64,000 nucleotides of DNA, from NCBI RefSeq assembly GCF_001968825.1, contig NZ_MIEU01000002.1, positions 62,001 through 126,000 on the forward strand, in the 5' to 3' direction. Position numbers and translations under genes: made by a program. The notes under the pieces were generated by a model. That model ran no database searches, was not told where the DNA came from, and saw only the letters and a program-made list of their open reading frames with translations. The DNA comes from Tersicoccus sp. Bi-70 (GTDB taxonomy: Bacteria > Actinomycetota > Actinomycetes > Actinomycetales > Micrococcaceae). This document shows, in pieces, positions 10,842-19,140 of the stretch. How positions within the stretch are numbered: position 1 is the stretch's first letter; each line of letters begins with the position of its first letter.

Positions 10842-11273
10842 ATGAACGCAGGCGTCGTCGCGGTCATCGCTCTCGCGGTGATCGTGCTCGCCTGCTTCGG
10901 CCTGGTGGCGGCGGGGCTTCTCCGCCGTCACCAGTTGCGTTCCGCGTACGGAACGTTCGACGCCTCGCTGCGCCGCCCCTCCGGGCGGTGGCAGCTGGGC
11001 GTCTGCCGCTATCAGGACAATTCCCTGCAGTGGCTGCGCATGTTCTCGGTCAGTCCGGCCGCGGTCGAGGAGTTCTGCCGGCCGCGGATCGACCTGCTCG
11101 GCTGGCGTGAGCCCACCGAGACCGAACGCCGCAGCGTCCAGCCCGGTGCCGTGATCGGCACGGTGGAGCACGACGGCGACCAGACGATGATCGCCCTGTC
11201 GCGGGACGCCTGGGCGGGGCTCTCGTCGTGGGTGGAGGCCGGTCCGTCCCGCCGCGTCGGCAAGTGGCACTGA
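10842..11273 (+). CDS. DUF2550 family membrane-anchored protein
   Basis: 143 residues. One N-terminal transmembrane helix (about 5-27) is followed by a basic stretch and a soluble domain with GRWQLGVCRYQDNSLQW and LSRDAWAGLSSWVEAGP, the DUF2550 pattern. The family is restricted to actinobacteria and is commonly found directly after atpC, as here. Its function is unknown; co-transcription with the ATP synthase is likely from the seven-base spacing. No catalytic motif is visible. Confidence 0.85.
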   Translation: MNAGVVAVIALAVIVLACFGLVAAGLLRRHQLRSAYGTFDASLRRPSGRWQLGVCRYQDNSLQWLRMFSVSPAAVEEFCRPRIDLLGWREPTETERRSVQPGAVIGTVEHDGDQTMIALSRDAWAGLSSWVEAGPSRRVGKWH

Positions 11274-11446
11274 GGCACTGAGGCACCGACCCACCACGGC
11301 GCGCCGACCGCACCACGATTCCCAGTGAGTTCCTCGACTGCGCCCGGCTGACACGTGGGAGACGTCCGGGTACGTCCCGACCTGCTGCTCTACCGTGCTG
11401 GGCGGGACAGATCACGACAGTGATCGCTGCACCGGGAGGACACGGT

Positions 11447-12766
11447 ATGGACGCATGGCTGGCGCACGTCTCGATCATCGACGGGTGGTTCCCGGCGACG
11501 GTCGCGGTGCTCGCCATCGTCGCGGCGCTGGCCCTCGTGATCCGTCGCCGTGCCCGGTGGTGGTGGTGGCTGGCCGTCGTCCTCGTGGCACCCGCGGCGA
11601 TCGGGGCCGCCTACGGCATCAGCGCCCTGCTCGTCGACGTGCTCGACGTGTGGCCGGAGGCGCTGCCCGACGAGGTGGTGCTGTGGGGCGCCGTCGGCGT
11701 GGCCGGTCTGCTGCTGGCCGCGCTCGCCCTCGTCGTCCGTCCCTTCCGCTGGTGGCGTGCCGGGCTCGCCCCCGTCGCGCTCGTGCTCGTGGCCGCGATC
11801 GCCGGCCTGCAGATCAACGGCTACTACGGCCTGCTGACCACCGCCGCCGACCTGCTCGGCGACTCGCCCAAAGTGGTGCAGGGCATCCCCTCGGCCCTCA
11901 TGCGGCACGGGGCGGCCGTCTCCGTGACCGGTGCGGTCGACGCGGGCTGGCACGCCCCCGCCGGGATGGCGAAGACGGGCATCCTGCGCCAGGTCGAGAT
12001 CCCCGGCACCGTCTCCCACTTCACCGGCCGGCCGGCGCTCGTCTACCTGCCCGGGGCGTACCTGCTGCACAAGCGCCCGAAGCTGCCCGTCCTCGTGCTC
12101 GTCTCGGGCCAGCCCGGAAGCCCGATGTCCTGGGCCAACACCGGGGAGATCCGCGCGACCATCGACACCTTCGCCGCCCGGCACCACGGCCTCGCGCCCG
12201 TCGTCGTCATCCCCGACCCGCTCGGCTCCCCGTACAACAACACCATGTGCATGAACACGCCGCTGGGCGCCGCGGACACCTACATGTCCGTCGACGTGCC
12301 GGACTGGATCACCCACACGCTCGACGTCGACAACAACCCGCAGCACTGGGCAGCGGGTGGCTTCTCGTTCGGCGGCACCTGCGCGGTGCAGATGGTCACC
12401 CGGCACACCGACCGGTACCGGCACATCCTGGCCCTCGCCTCCGAGCGGGAGCCGGCGCTGGCCGTGGACCGCGCGCAGACCGTCGCGGAGGCGTTCGGCG
12501 GTGACACGGCGGCCTTCATGCGGCAGGTGCCGCTCACGCTGCTCCACGAGCACCGGTACCCCACGTCGTGGGCGTTCTTCGGCGCCGGGTACACCGACAG
12601 CGTGTACCTGGCCAACGCGCGTCTCCTCGATGCGGCGGCGAAGAAGGCGGGCATGCACACCCAGCGCGAGGCGATCCCCGTGGCCGGGCACTCGTACCAG
12701 ATGGGGCGGCTCGGCGTCCTCGACGGCCTGACCTTTCTCGCGCCGGCCCTGGGACTGGGCCGATGA
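11447..12766 (+). CDS. Membrane-anchored alpha/beta-hydrolase (esterase family)
   Basis: 439 residues. Four N-terminal hydrophobic helices (about 1-135) are followed by an alpha/beta-hydrolase fold of the Fes/antigen-85-like esterase class. The nucleophile elbow GFSFGG puts the candidate Ser at 307. Start ATG 11447 follows GGGAGGA; a GTG nine codons upstream is less well placed. The stop overlaps the start of the aminoacyl-lipid synthase-like gene (ATGA). In several bacteria such synthases are paired with hydrolases that remove aminoacyl groups from lipids, so that is the preferred hypothesis here. It is inferred from context only. Confidence 0.8.
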   Translation: MDAWLAHVSIIDGWFPATVAVLAIVAALALVIRRRARWWWWLAVVLVAPAAIGAAYGISALLVDVLDVWPEALPDEVVLWGAVGVAGLLLAALALVVRPFRWWRAGLAPVALVLVAAIAGLQINGYYGLLTTAADLLGDSPKVVQGIPSALMRHGAAVSVTGAVDAGWHAPAGMAKTGILRQVEIPGTVSHFTGRPALVYLPGAYLLHKRPKLPVLVLVSGQPGSPMSWANTGEIRATIDTFAARHHGLAPVVVIPDPLGSPYNNTMCMNTPLGAADTYMSVDVPDWITHTLDVDNNPQHWAAGGFSFGGTCAVQMVTRHTDRYRHILALASEREPALAVDRAQTVAEAFGGDTAAFMRQVPLTLLHEHRYPTSWAFFGAGYTDSVYLANARLLDAAAKKAGMHTQREAIPVAGHSYQMGRLGVLDGLTFLAPALGLGR

Positions 12767-15402
12767 GCACCCGCGTGCCGGCCGCGTCGTCCCCGCCGCC
12801 GTCCCCGTCGACGGCGGGCGCGGAACGACGCGCTCGCGCGGTTCGCCGGCTCCGCACGGCGGCGGCCTGGCTCGTCGCCCACGCGCGACGCACCCCTTTC
12901 GCCGTCGGGTGGACCGCGGCGCTGTGGATCGCGGCCGCCCTGACCGACTCGCTGGCCAACGGTCCCTCCGCCCGCGTCGTCGGCGCCGTGGCGGTGACGC
13001 CGGGGGATCTGGTCGCCGGGCGCTGGTGGACCTTCGTCACCTCGCCCCTGTTCGCCGGCAACATCGTCTCCTACGTGGTGGCGACGGCGCTCGTCCTCGG
13101 CCTGGTCGGGCTGGCGGAGACGACGATGGGGACGCTGCGGACCGCCGTCATCGCGGCCATCGGCCACGTGCTCACCGTCGTAGCCTCCTTCGCCGTGACC
13201 GCGGCGGCCGGTCAGCTCGGCATCGAGTGGCTCGGCGCCCTGCGGCACCTGCCCCTGTTCGGGCCGTGGGCCGCGGCGCTGACCGCGGTGATGACGGCGA
13301 GCGCGTGGATCAGCGCGCTGTGGCGGCGGCGGCTGCGGCTGGCGTGTGTCACGGTCACGGTCACGCTGTTCCTCTACGTCGGCCACCCGCAGTCGGTGCT
13401 CAGCGTGCTCGGGGTGCTGCTGGGGCTGCTGCTCGGCCGGGTGGCGCGCGGGCCCGCCGAGCGCGCCGGTCTGTTCGTCGCCACCGCGCAGGAGCGGCGC
13501 ACCCTGCTCTCCCTCGTCGTGGCCGTCTTCGCCACCGGACCGCTGCTGGCCGGCCTCGCCCACGCTCCGGCCGGACCGCTCGCCCAGCTGCGCGAGTGGA
13601 TCGTCACCCCGCTGCCCTCGGCCCAGGACCTGAGCAGCAACTGCGCGGTGGCGGTGGATCTGACCTGCCCGCAGGTGACCCACGGTGCCGTGCTGACCGG
13701 TCCCGGCAGCGTCGCGCTCGCCCTCGCCCCGCTCGCGCTGCTGCTGGTCAGCGCGTGGGGGATGCGCACGGGCAGTCGGCTGGCGCTGTGGACGGCCGTC
13801 GCGACGCAGGTGGCGATCGGCGTGCTCGCGGCCACGGCCCTGCACCTGCTCTCGCTGCTCGTCCTGCGGGACGGCCGGCTTCCCGCGGGCCGGTTGGAGG
13901 CGATCGAGGCGACCCTGCCGGGCGTGCTGGTGCCCGTCGTGCTCGCCGTCGTGCTGATCAGTCAGCGCCGGTTCTTCACCCGCGATGCCGTGCCCGGCGC
14001 CGGCCGCCGGGTGTTCGCCGTCGTCGGTGCCTCGCTCGTGGCCGTCAGCGGCTGCTACGCGCTCGCGTGGTTCGCCGAGGGCAACGCCGGCCTGCACCGG
14101 CAGCCGTGGTGGGCGCTGTGGAGCAGCCTCCTGCGTATGCTCGTGCCCTACCCGTTCCCGCCGCGCTTCGCCGTCGCCGTCGAACCGCACGGACCCGTCA
14201 GCGGCTTCCTCTTCGCCGTCGGGGGAGCGGTGTTCTGGGCGGTCACGATCGTCGGCCTGGTCGTCCTGCTCCGCACCGGCCGGCGGGCCGAGCGGGCGAC
14301 GGCGACCGTCACGGCCCGCGCCGCCGAGCTGGTGCGCGTGGGCGGAGGCGCCCTCTCCCGGATGACCCTGTGGCCCGGCACGAGCTACTGGTTCACGCCC
14401 GACGGCGCCGCGGCCGTCGCCTACCAGCGCCACCACGGGGTGGCCCTGACCGTGGGCGGGCCCATCGGGGACCGCGCCCGGTGGACCGACGCCGTCGTCG
14501 GCTTCACCCGCTGGTGCGCGGCCGAGGGCGTGGTGCCCTGCCTCTACTCCGTGCCGGAGGACATCGTCGCCGCGGTGCGGCCGCTCGGGTTCCGGTCGAT
14601 GGGGGTGGCCGACGAGACGGTGCTGCACGTCGAGGGGCTCGGCTTCACCGGCAAGCGGTGGCAGAACGTGCGGACGGCGCTGAACCGGGCGGAGCGGATC
14701 GGTGTGCGCGCCCGCTGGTACCGGTGGCCGGACCTGCCCATCGGCGCCCGCACCCAGGTGCGGGAGATCTCCGAGGCGTGGGTGGCCGAACGGGCGCTGC
14801 CCGAGCTCGGGTTCACCCTCGGCGGCGTGGCCGAGCTGGCCGATCCCGAGGTGGCCCTGTGCCTGGCGGTCGACGACGAGGAGCGGGTGCACGGCGTCGT
14901 CTCCTGGCTGCCCGTCTACGCCGAGGGTCAGGTGGTCAGCTGGACGCTGGACTTCATGCGCCGGGACCCGAGCGGGTTCAACGGCGTGATGGAGTTCCTC
15001 ATCGCCTCCGCGGTGCTGCACTTTCGCGACGACGTGCAGACGCTCTCCCTCTCGGGCTCGCCGCTGGCGGTCGATCCCGAGCGGGCGGCGGTCTCCGGGG
15101 ACGGGCCCGCCGAGACCACGACGGTCGAGCGGCTGCAGGGGACCCTGCGGCGGCTGCTCGAGCCGGCATACGGGTTCGCGGCGCTGGCGGCGTTCAAGAG
15201 CCGGTTCGCCCCGGCGCACCGCACCTGGTACCTCGCCTACCCCGATCCGCTGCAGCTGCCCCGGATCGCGCGGGCGCTCACCGAGGCCTACGCCCCGGAG
15301 TTCACGCTGCGCCAGGCCGGCCGGCTGCTGCGGGGGCCGGCACCCTCGGCGCCCTCGGCACACGAGCGCAGGGCCGCGCCGGCGCCCGGTCCGCACGGCT
15401 GA
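12763..15402 (+). CDS. DUF2156 aminoacyl-phosphatidylglycerol synthase-like protein with rhomboid-like N-terminal domain
   Basis: 879 residues. Residues about 45-230 resemble a rhomboid core, with GRWWTFVTSPLF and a glycine-rich second helix. Where active rhomboids have GxSG, this has GPWAA with no serine, so it is probably not a protease. More helices follow to about residue 520. The C-terminal 350 residues are a DUF2156 (MprF/LysX-type) acyltransferase domain with GKRWQNVRTALNRAE and VVSWTLDFMRR. The family moves Lys or Ala from aminoacyl-tRNA onto membrane lipid, which lowers surface charge and gives resistance to cationic peptides. Which amino acid is used is not predictable. No tRNA-synthetase domain is fused, unlike mycobacterial LysX. 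Confidence 0.82.
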   Translation: MSTRVPAASSPPPSPSTAGAERRARAVRRLRTAAAWLVAHARRTPFAVGWTAALWIAAALTDSLANGPSARVVGAVAVTPGDLVAGRWWTFVTSPLFAGNIVSYVVATALVLGLVGLAETTMGTLRTAVIAAIGHVLTVVASFAVTAAAGQLGIEWLGALRHLPLFGPWAAALTAVMTASAWISALWRRRLRLACVTVTVTLFLYVGHPQSVLSVLGVLLGLLLGRVARGPAERAGLFVATAQERRTLLSLVVAVFATGPLLAGLAHAPAGPLAQLREWIVTPLPSAQDLSSNCAVAVDLTCPQVTHGAVLTGPGSVALALAPLALLLVSAWGMRTGSRLALWTAVATQVAIGVLAATALHLLSLLVLRDGRLPAGRLEAIEATLPGVLVPVVLAVVLISQRRFFTRDAVPGAGRRVFAVVGASLVAVSGCYALAWFAEGNAGLHRQPWWALWSSLLRMLVPYPFPPRFAVAVEPHGPVSGFLFAVGGAVFWAVTIVGLVVLLRTGRRAERATATVTARAAELVRVGGGALSRMTLWPGTSYWFTPDGAAAVAYQRHHGVALTVGGPIGDRARWTDAVVGFTRWCAAEGVVPCLYSVPEDIVAAVRPLGFRSMGVADETVLHVEGLGFTGKRWQNVRTALNRAERIGVRARWYRWPDLPIGARTQVREISEAWVAERALPELGFTLGGVAELADPEVALCLAVDDEERVHGVVSWLPVYAEGQVVSWTLDFMRRDPSGFNGVMEFLIASAVLHFRDDVQTLSLSGSPLAVDPERAAVSGDGPAETTTVERLQGTLRRLLEPAYGFAALAAFKSRFAPAHRTWYLAYPDPLQLPRIARALTEAYAPEFTLRQAGRLLRGPAPSAPSAHERRAAPAPGPHG

Positions 15403-15418
15403 GGCCTGCCGGGGCAGA

Positions 15419-15454
15419 AGAGAGGCCCCCGGCAGATCTGCCGGGGGCCTCTCT
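15419..15454. terminator. Bidirectional terminator between convergent genes
   Basis: A perfect inverted repeat with 16-base arms AGAGAGGCCCCCGGCA and TGCCGGGGGCCTCTCT around a GATC centre. It lies 17 bases after the DUF2156 gene stop and 15 bases after the end of the oppositely oriented cold-shock gene. Its symmetry and position suggest it ends both transcripts. Confidence 0.85.
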
Positions 15455-15468
15455 CGGTGACGCTGAGA

Positions 15469-15672
15469 TCAGATGACGGTGACGCCGGTGGCCTGGGGGC
15501 CCTTCTGGCCCTGACCGATCTCGAAGGACACGCGCTGGTTCTCATCCAGAGTGCGGAAGCCGTTCGTCTGGATCTCCGAGTAGTGGACGAACACGTCGCC
15601 GTCGGAGTCGTCCGGGGTGATGAACCCGAAACCCTTTTCAGCGTTGAACCACTTGACGGTTCCCTGTGCCAT
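15469..15672 (-). CDS. Cold shock protein, CspA family
   Basis: 67 residues, a single OB fold. RNP1 KGFGFI is at 13-18 and RNP2 VFVHY at 27-31. The start ATG (15672) follows GAGGAGAAA on the minus strand; the open frame extends further upstream but those residues are not Csp-like. Acts as an RNA chaperone that melts secondary structure, and may work at normal temperature too. The transcript probably has a long structured leader. Shares the terminator at 15419-15454 with the convergent gene. Confidence 0.96.
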   Translation of the reverse strand: MAQGTVKWFNAEKGFGFITPDDSDGDVFVHYSEIQTNGFRTLDENQRVSFEIGQGQKGPQATGVTVI

Positions 15673-15928
15673 CGAATTTCTCCTCATGATGATGCGGTGA
15701 AGACCGGCACACCTCGTGCCGATCGTCGTTACTGACGAGGAGACGCACACGAAGCCGAGGGCTCAGTTGCGCAACATCGCTCGCAACGGCCTTGCGAGCG
15801 GAAGATCCAACCACAAAGACAGCCCCAACTAAAACACATGGGAACGGCCGGGTCAACGCGCTCCCGCGGCGTGGTTCGGGCCATTTCGTACGGGAATCGA
15901 GCGGTCGAGGGCGCCGTCCGGGGCGTCG
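15673..15928 (-). promoter_or_regulatory. Structured 5' leader of the cold-shock gene
   Basis: No gene is supported in these 256 bases. On the minus strand, a perfect stem CGCTCGCAA/TTGCGAGCG with a five-base loop lies at 15778-15800, and a ten-base palindrome GTTGCGCAAC at 15766-15775. Long structured leaders control csp mRNA translation in other bacteria. A less GC-rich patch near 15805-15840 may hold the promoter, but no clear -35/-10 pair was seen. The regulatory role is inferred. Confidence 0.4.
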
Positions 15929-16624
15929 TCAGAACAGGCGCGTGTGCGTGTCGTCGACGCCGCGGAGAGCGTCGTAGTCCAGGGTCACGCAGTCGATGCC
16001 GCGGTCGGTCGCGAGCACCCGTGCCTGCGGTCTGATCTGCTGCGCCGCGAAGATGCCGCGCACCGGGGCCAGCAGGGGATCGCGGTTGAGCAGCTCGAGA
16101 TACCGGGTGAGCTGCTCGACGCCGTCGATATCGCCGCGCCGCTTGATCTCGATGGCCACGGTGGCGCCGTCCTGGTCGCGGACGAGGATGTCGACCGGGC
16201 CGATCGCCGTCGGGTACTCGCGGCGGACCACCGAGTACCCCGCGCCGATGGTGTGGATCTGGGCGGCCAGCAGGCGCTGCAGGTCCGCCTCGACGCCGTC
16301 CTTGATCAGGCCGGGGTCGACGCCGAGATCGTGGCTGCTCTCGTGCAGGATCTCCTCGATCGTGATGACGAGGCGGTCGTCGCTCTTGGCGTGCTGCACG
16401 GTCCAGATGCTGATCGCTCCCGCGGCCGCGGCGTCCTCGTCCGGTTCGCTGATCCGCAGGGTGGCGGGCGGGCTCATCCAGTTCAGCGGCTTGTAGGACC
16501 CGCCGTCCGAGTGCACGAGCACCGAGCCGTCCGCCTTGACGACCAGCAGGCGGGTGGCCAGGGGGAGGTGGGCACGCAGCCGCCCGATGTAGTCCACGGA
16601 GCAACGGGCAATGGTCAGACGCAC
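15929..16624 (-). CDS. nucS: Endonuclease NucS (EndoMS), mismatch-specific
   Basis: 231 residues. An N-terminal DNA-binding/dimerisation domain (1-110) is followed by a RecB-like nuclease domain. The catalytic residues are Asp145 (GPVDILV), Glu159 and Lys161 (IEIKRRG). The C-terminus ends in RLF, which fits the tail used for beta-clamp binding in corynebacteria. NucS cuts both strands at G-T, G-G and T-T mismatches and replaces MutS/MutL in actinobacteria. The GTG start lies six bases after a TAGAGT -10 element on the minus strand, indicating a leaderless mRNA. Confidence 0.95.
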   Translation of the reverse strand: MRLTIARCSVDYIGRLRAHLPLATRLLVVKADGSVLVHSDGGSYKPLNWMSPPATLRISEPDEDAAAAGAISIWTVQHAKSDDRLVITIEEILHESSHDLGVDPGLIKDGVEADLQRLLAAQIHTIGAGYSVVRREYPTAIGPVDILVRDQDGATVAIEIKRRGDIDGVEQLTRYLELLNRDPLLAPVRGIFAAQQIRPQARVLATDRGIDCVTLDYDALRGVDDTHTRLF

Positions 16625-16630
16625 CGTCCG

Positions 16631-16636
16631 ACTCTA
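16631..16636 (-). promoter_or_regulatory. -10 element of leaderless nucS promoter
   Basis: TAGAGT on the minus strand, then six bases, then the GTG start of nucS. With this spacing transcription would begin at or next to the start codon. Confidence 0.6.
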
Positions 16637-16662
16637 CCGGGCGGCAGGATCCCCTCCGGGCC

Positions 16663-16678
16663 TGTGATCTGGCTCACG
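16663..16678 (+). promoter_or_regulatory. CRP/GlxR-like operator upstream of sugar ABC importer
   Basis: TGTGA-N6-TCACG matches nine of the ten fixed bases of the CRP-family consensus TGTGA-N6-TCACA. It lies 190 bases before the first canonical start of the binding-protein gene, and nucS diverges from it. cAMP-responsive CRP/GlxR proteins control sugar importers in actinobacteria. Binding here is inferred. Confidence 0.45.
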
Positions 16679-16852
16679 CTGTGCACTACGGTATGGCTAC
16701 ACGGATGAAGGTCAGCGACGACGGTCACCGGGAGGCGACGTGTACGAAGCCCAGCTCTTTCCAGCAGCACCCGACCGCCCGGTCATCGCCAGCCCTGGTA
16801 TTGCCGGCTGCGCCGGGCGGGGACCGCGGCGGTCGCCGTCCTCGCGCTCGCC

Positions 16853-18190
16853 GTGGTCGCCGGATGCAGCGGCGGCAGCACGGACAACGCCGGCGACCAG
16901 AGCAGCATCAAGGTCTGGATCCTCGAGGACCTGCCCGACCGGGTCAAGGCGACCCAGGCGATCGTGGACCGGTTCAGCCAGAGCGCCGGGGTGAAGGTCG
17001 AACTGGTCGCGGTCGCCGAGGACCAGTTCACGCAGCTGCTGACCTCCTCCGCCGCGGCCGGCGACCTGCCCGACGTCGTCGGCGGCATTCCCCTGCCCTC
17101 GGTCCAGACCATGGCCGGCAACGACCTGATCGACACCGACGCCGTGGGCGCGGTGGTCGACGGGCTGGACAAGGCGACCTTCGCCTCCCGTGCCCTCGAA
17201 CTGACGCGCAGCGGGGACAAGCAGCTCGCGGTGCCCAGCGACTCGTGGACGCAGCTGCTGCTGTACCGCACGGACCTGTTCAAGGCCGCCGGCCTCGCCG
17301 CCCCCACCAGTTACGAGGCGATCAAGGCGGCCGCTGAGAAGCTGGACAGCGGCGGCGTCGCCGGCTTCGTCGGAGCCAACACGCCCGGCGACGCCTTCAC
17401 GGAGCAGACGTTCGAGCACGTCGCGCTGGGCAACGGGTGTCAGCTGGTCGACCAGGGCGGCGCGGTCACCATCGACAGCGACGCCTGCCGCAACGCGTTC
17501 AGCTTCTACGGGGACCTGGTGAAGAACTACTCGACCCGGGGCAACCAGGACGTCGACACGACGCGGGCCTCCTACTTCGCCGGCAAGGCCGCGATGTTCG
17601 TGTGGTCCAGCTACGTGCTCGACGAGCTGGCCGGCCTGCGCAAGGACGCCCTGCCCAGCTGCGGGCCGTGCAAGCAGGACCCGGCCTTCCTGGCGAAGAA
17701 CACCGGGGTGGTGACGACGATCCAGGGGCCCGACAGCTCGAAGCCGGCCGGGTTCGGCGAGGTGAGCTCCTGGACGATCACGAAGGACTCCGCGACCGAC
17801 GCGTCCTCCCGGTTCGTGCGCTACATGATGAGCGACGGGTACGTGCCGTGGATCTCGATGACGCCCGAGGGCAAGGTCCCCGTGCGCACCGGAACCCCCG
17901 AGGCGAGGACCACGTACAGCGACCAGTGGGCGAAGCTGCCCATCGGGGTCGACACGAAGGCCCCGATGAGCCGGTTCTACGGGGCGTCCATCCTGGACGC
18001 GCTGGCGAAGGGGCCTAGCGAACTGTCCCGGTGGGGGATCTCGACGGGGCACGGTGACCTGATCGGGGCGCTGCAGGGGGAGCACCCCGTCGCGGAGGCG
18101 GTCAACCAGGTCACCACGGGCAGCGACGTGCGGCAGGCGGTGAGCACCCTGGGCAAGGACGTCCGTTCGGTCCAGGAGTCGCTGAAGTGA
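16853..18190 (+). CDS. Sugar ABC transporter substrate-binding lipoprotein (start uncertain)
   Basis: The frame encodes a family-1 extracellular solute-binding protein of about 445 residues, typical of sugar importers. In the same frame, a complete lipoprotein signal peptide LRRAGTAAVAVLALAVVAGC is encoded at about 16808-16867, with lipobox VVAGC. The first canonical start, GTG 16853, lies inside this signal peptide, just before the lipobox. There is no ATG/GTG/TTG further up in frame before a stop. A GTG at 16740 with GGAGG in front is in another frame. So either a rare start (CTG 16808) is used, or a frameshift exists. Coupled (GTGA) to the first permease. Confidence 0.85.
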   Translation: MVAGCSGGSTDNAGDQSSIKVWILEDLPDRVKATQAIVDRFSQSAGVKVELVAVAEDQFTQLLTSSAAAGDLPDVVGGIPLPSVQTMAGNDLIDTDAVGAVVDGLDKATFASRALELTRSGDKQLAVPSDSWTQLLLYRTDLFKAAGLAAPTSYEAIKAAAEKLDSGGVAGFVGANTPGDAFTEQTFEHVALGNGCQLVDQGGAVTIDSDACRNAFSFYGDLVKNYSTRGNQDVDTTRASYFAGKAAMFVWSSYVLDELAGLRKDALPSCGPCKQDPAFLAKNTGVVTTIQGPDSSKPAGFGEVSSWTITKDSATDASSRFVRYMMSDGYVPWISMTPEGKVPVRTGTPEARTTYSDQWAKLPIGVDTKAPMSRFYGASILDALAKGPSELSRWGISTGHGDLIGALQGEHPVAEAVNQVTTGSDVRQAVSTLGKDVRSVQESLK

Positions 18191-19140
18191 CCGCACTCGT
18201 GCGGCCGCGGCGATCGCTGCGGGCCCGTGCCGAGGCGCGCACCGGCCTGGCGCTGATCACCCCGACCGTCGTCATCGTCGTCGTCATGGTGATCGTCCCG
18301 ATCGTGTGGACCATCTCCCTGGCCTTCCAGCGGGTGCGCCTGCTCAACGTGCGCAACACGGGGTTCCTCGGCACCTTCACGCTGGCCAACTTCCAGGCGG
18401 TGCTGTCCTCGGAGGGCTTCCTCGGTGCCCTCGCCACGACGCTGGTGTACTCGGTGGGCGGGACGGCGGCGGCCATCCTGCTGGGCCTGATCGCCGCCCT
18501 GGCCCTGCGGCGGCCCTTCCGGGGACGGGGGCTGGTCCGCGCGGCGCTGCTGCTGCCCTACGTCGCTCCCGTGGTGGCGGCGACCTTCGTGTGGTCCACG
18601 CTGCTCGACCCGCAGTTCGGCCTCGTCAACGCCTGGGGGACGGCCCTGCTGGGCTGGGCGGACCCGATCGCGTTCCTCGGGTCACGGGACCACCCGTCGG
18701 TGTTCGGGCTCACCATCCCCGTCTCCACGAGCCTGCTCACCGTGATCGCGTTCGAGGCGTGGCGGTCCTTCCCGTTCGCCTTCCTGTTCCTCACCGCCCG
18801 GATGGACGCCGTCCCGGAGGTGCTCGACGAGGCCGCGCGGCTGGACGGGGCGACGCCGACCCAGCGGTTCCGCTGGGTGCTCCTGCCCGAGCTGCTGCCG
18901 ACCCTGGCCGTCCTCAGCGTCCTGCGGTTCATCTGGACGTTCAACAACTTCGACGACATCTACCTGCTGACGGGCGGGGGAGCGGGCACCGAGGTGGTCA
19001 GCGTGCGGGTCTTCGACTACCTCACCGCGCGCGGGGACATCGGCGCGGCGGCGGCCCAGGCGCTGGTGCTCGCCGTCATCCTCGCCGTACTCGTCATCGT
19101 CTATCTCCGGTTCTTCGGCCGGACCGAGGAGCAGGCGTGA
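18187..19140 (+). CDS. Sugar ABC transporter permease, MalF/UgpA-like
   Basis: 317 residues with six main transmembrane helices. The cytoplasmic EAA loop, which docks the ATPase, is DEAARLDGATPTQRF. GTG start overlaps the binding-protein stop by four bases. Its partner permease follows with the same overlap. Forms the heterodimeric channel of a carbohydrate importer of the CUT1 class. The sugar transported cannot be told. Confidence 0.93.
   Translation: MTALVRPRRSLRARAEARTGLALITPTVVIVVVMVIVPIVWTISLAFQRVRLLNVRNTGFLGTFTLANFQAVLSSEGFLGALATTLVYSVGGTAAAILLGLIAALALRRPFRGRGLVRAALLLPYVAPVVAATFVWSTLLDPQFGLVNAWGTALLGWADPIAFLGSRDHPSVFGLTIPVSTSLLTVIAFEAWRSFPFAFLFLTARMDAVPEVLDEAARLDGATPTQRFRWVLLPELLPTLAVLSVLRFIWTFNNFDDIYLLTGGGAGTEVVSVRVFDYLTARGDIGAAAAQALVLAVILAVLVIVYLRFFGRTEEQA

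Noticed and set aside
12280-15396. Very long minus-strand open frame opposite the DUF2156 gene
   Set aside because: High GC removes stop codons on the opposite strand; its translation is an Arg/Gly/Pro-rich string with no domain, while the plus strand gives a full protein family match.
15792-15977. Rightward small frame between csp and nucS
   Set aside because: It overlaps the csp leader and the end of nucS and has no recognised start signal or domain.
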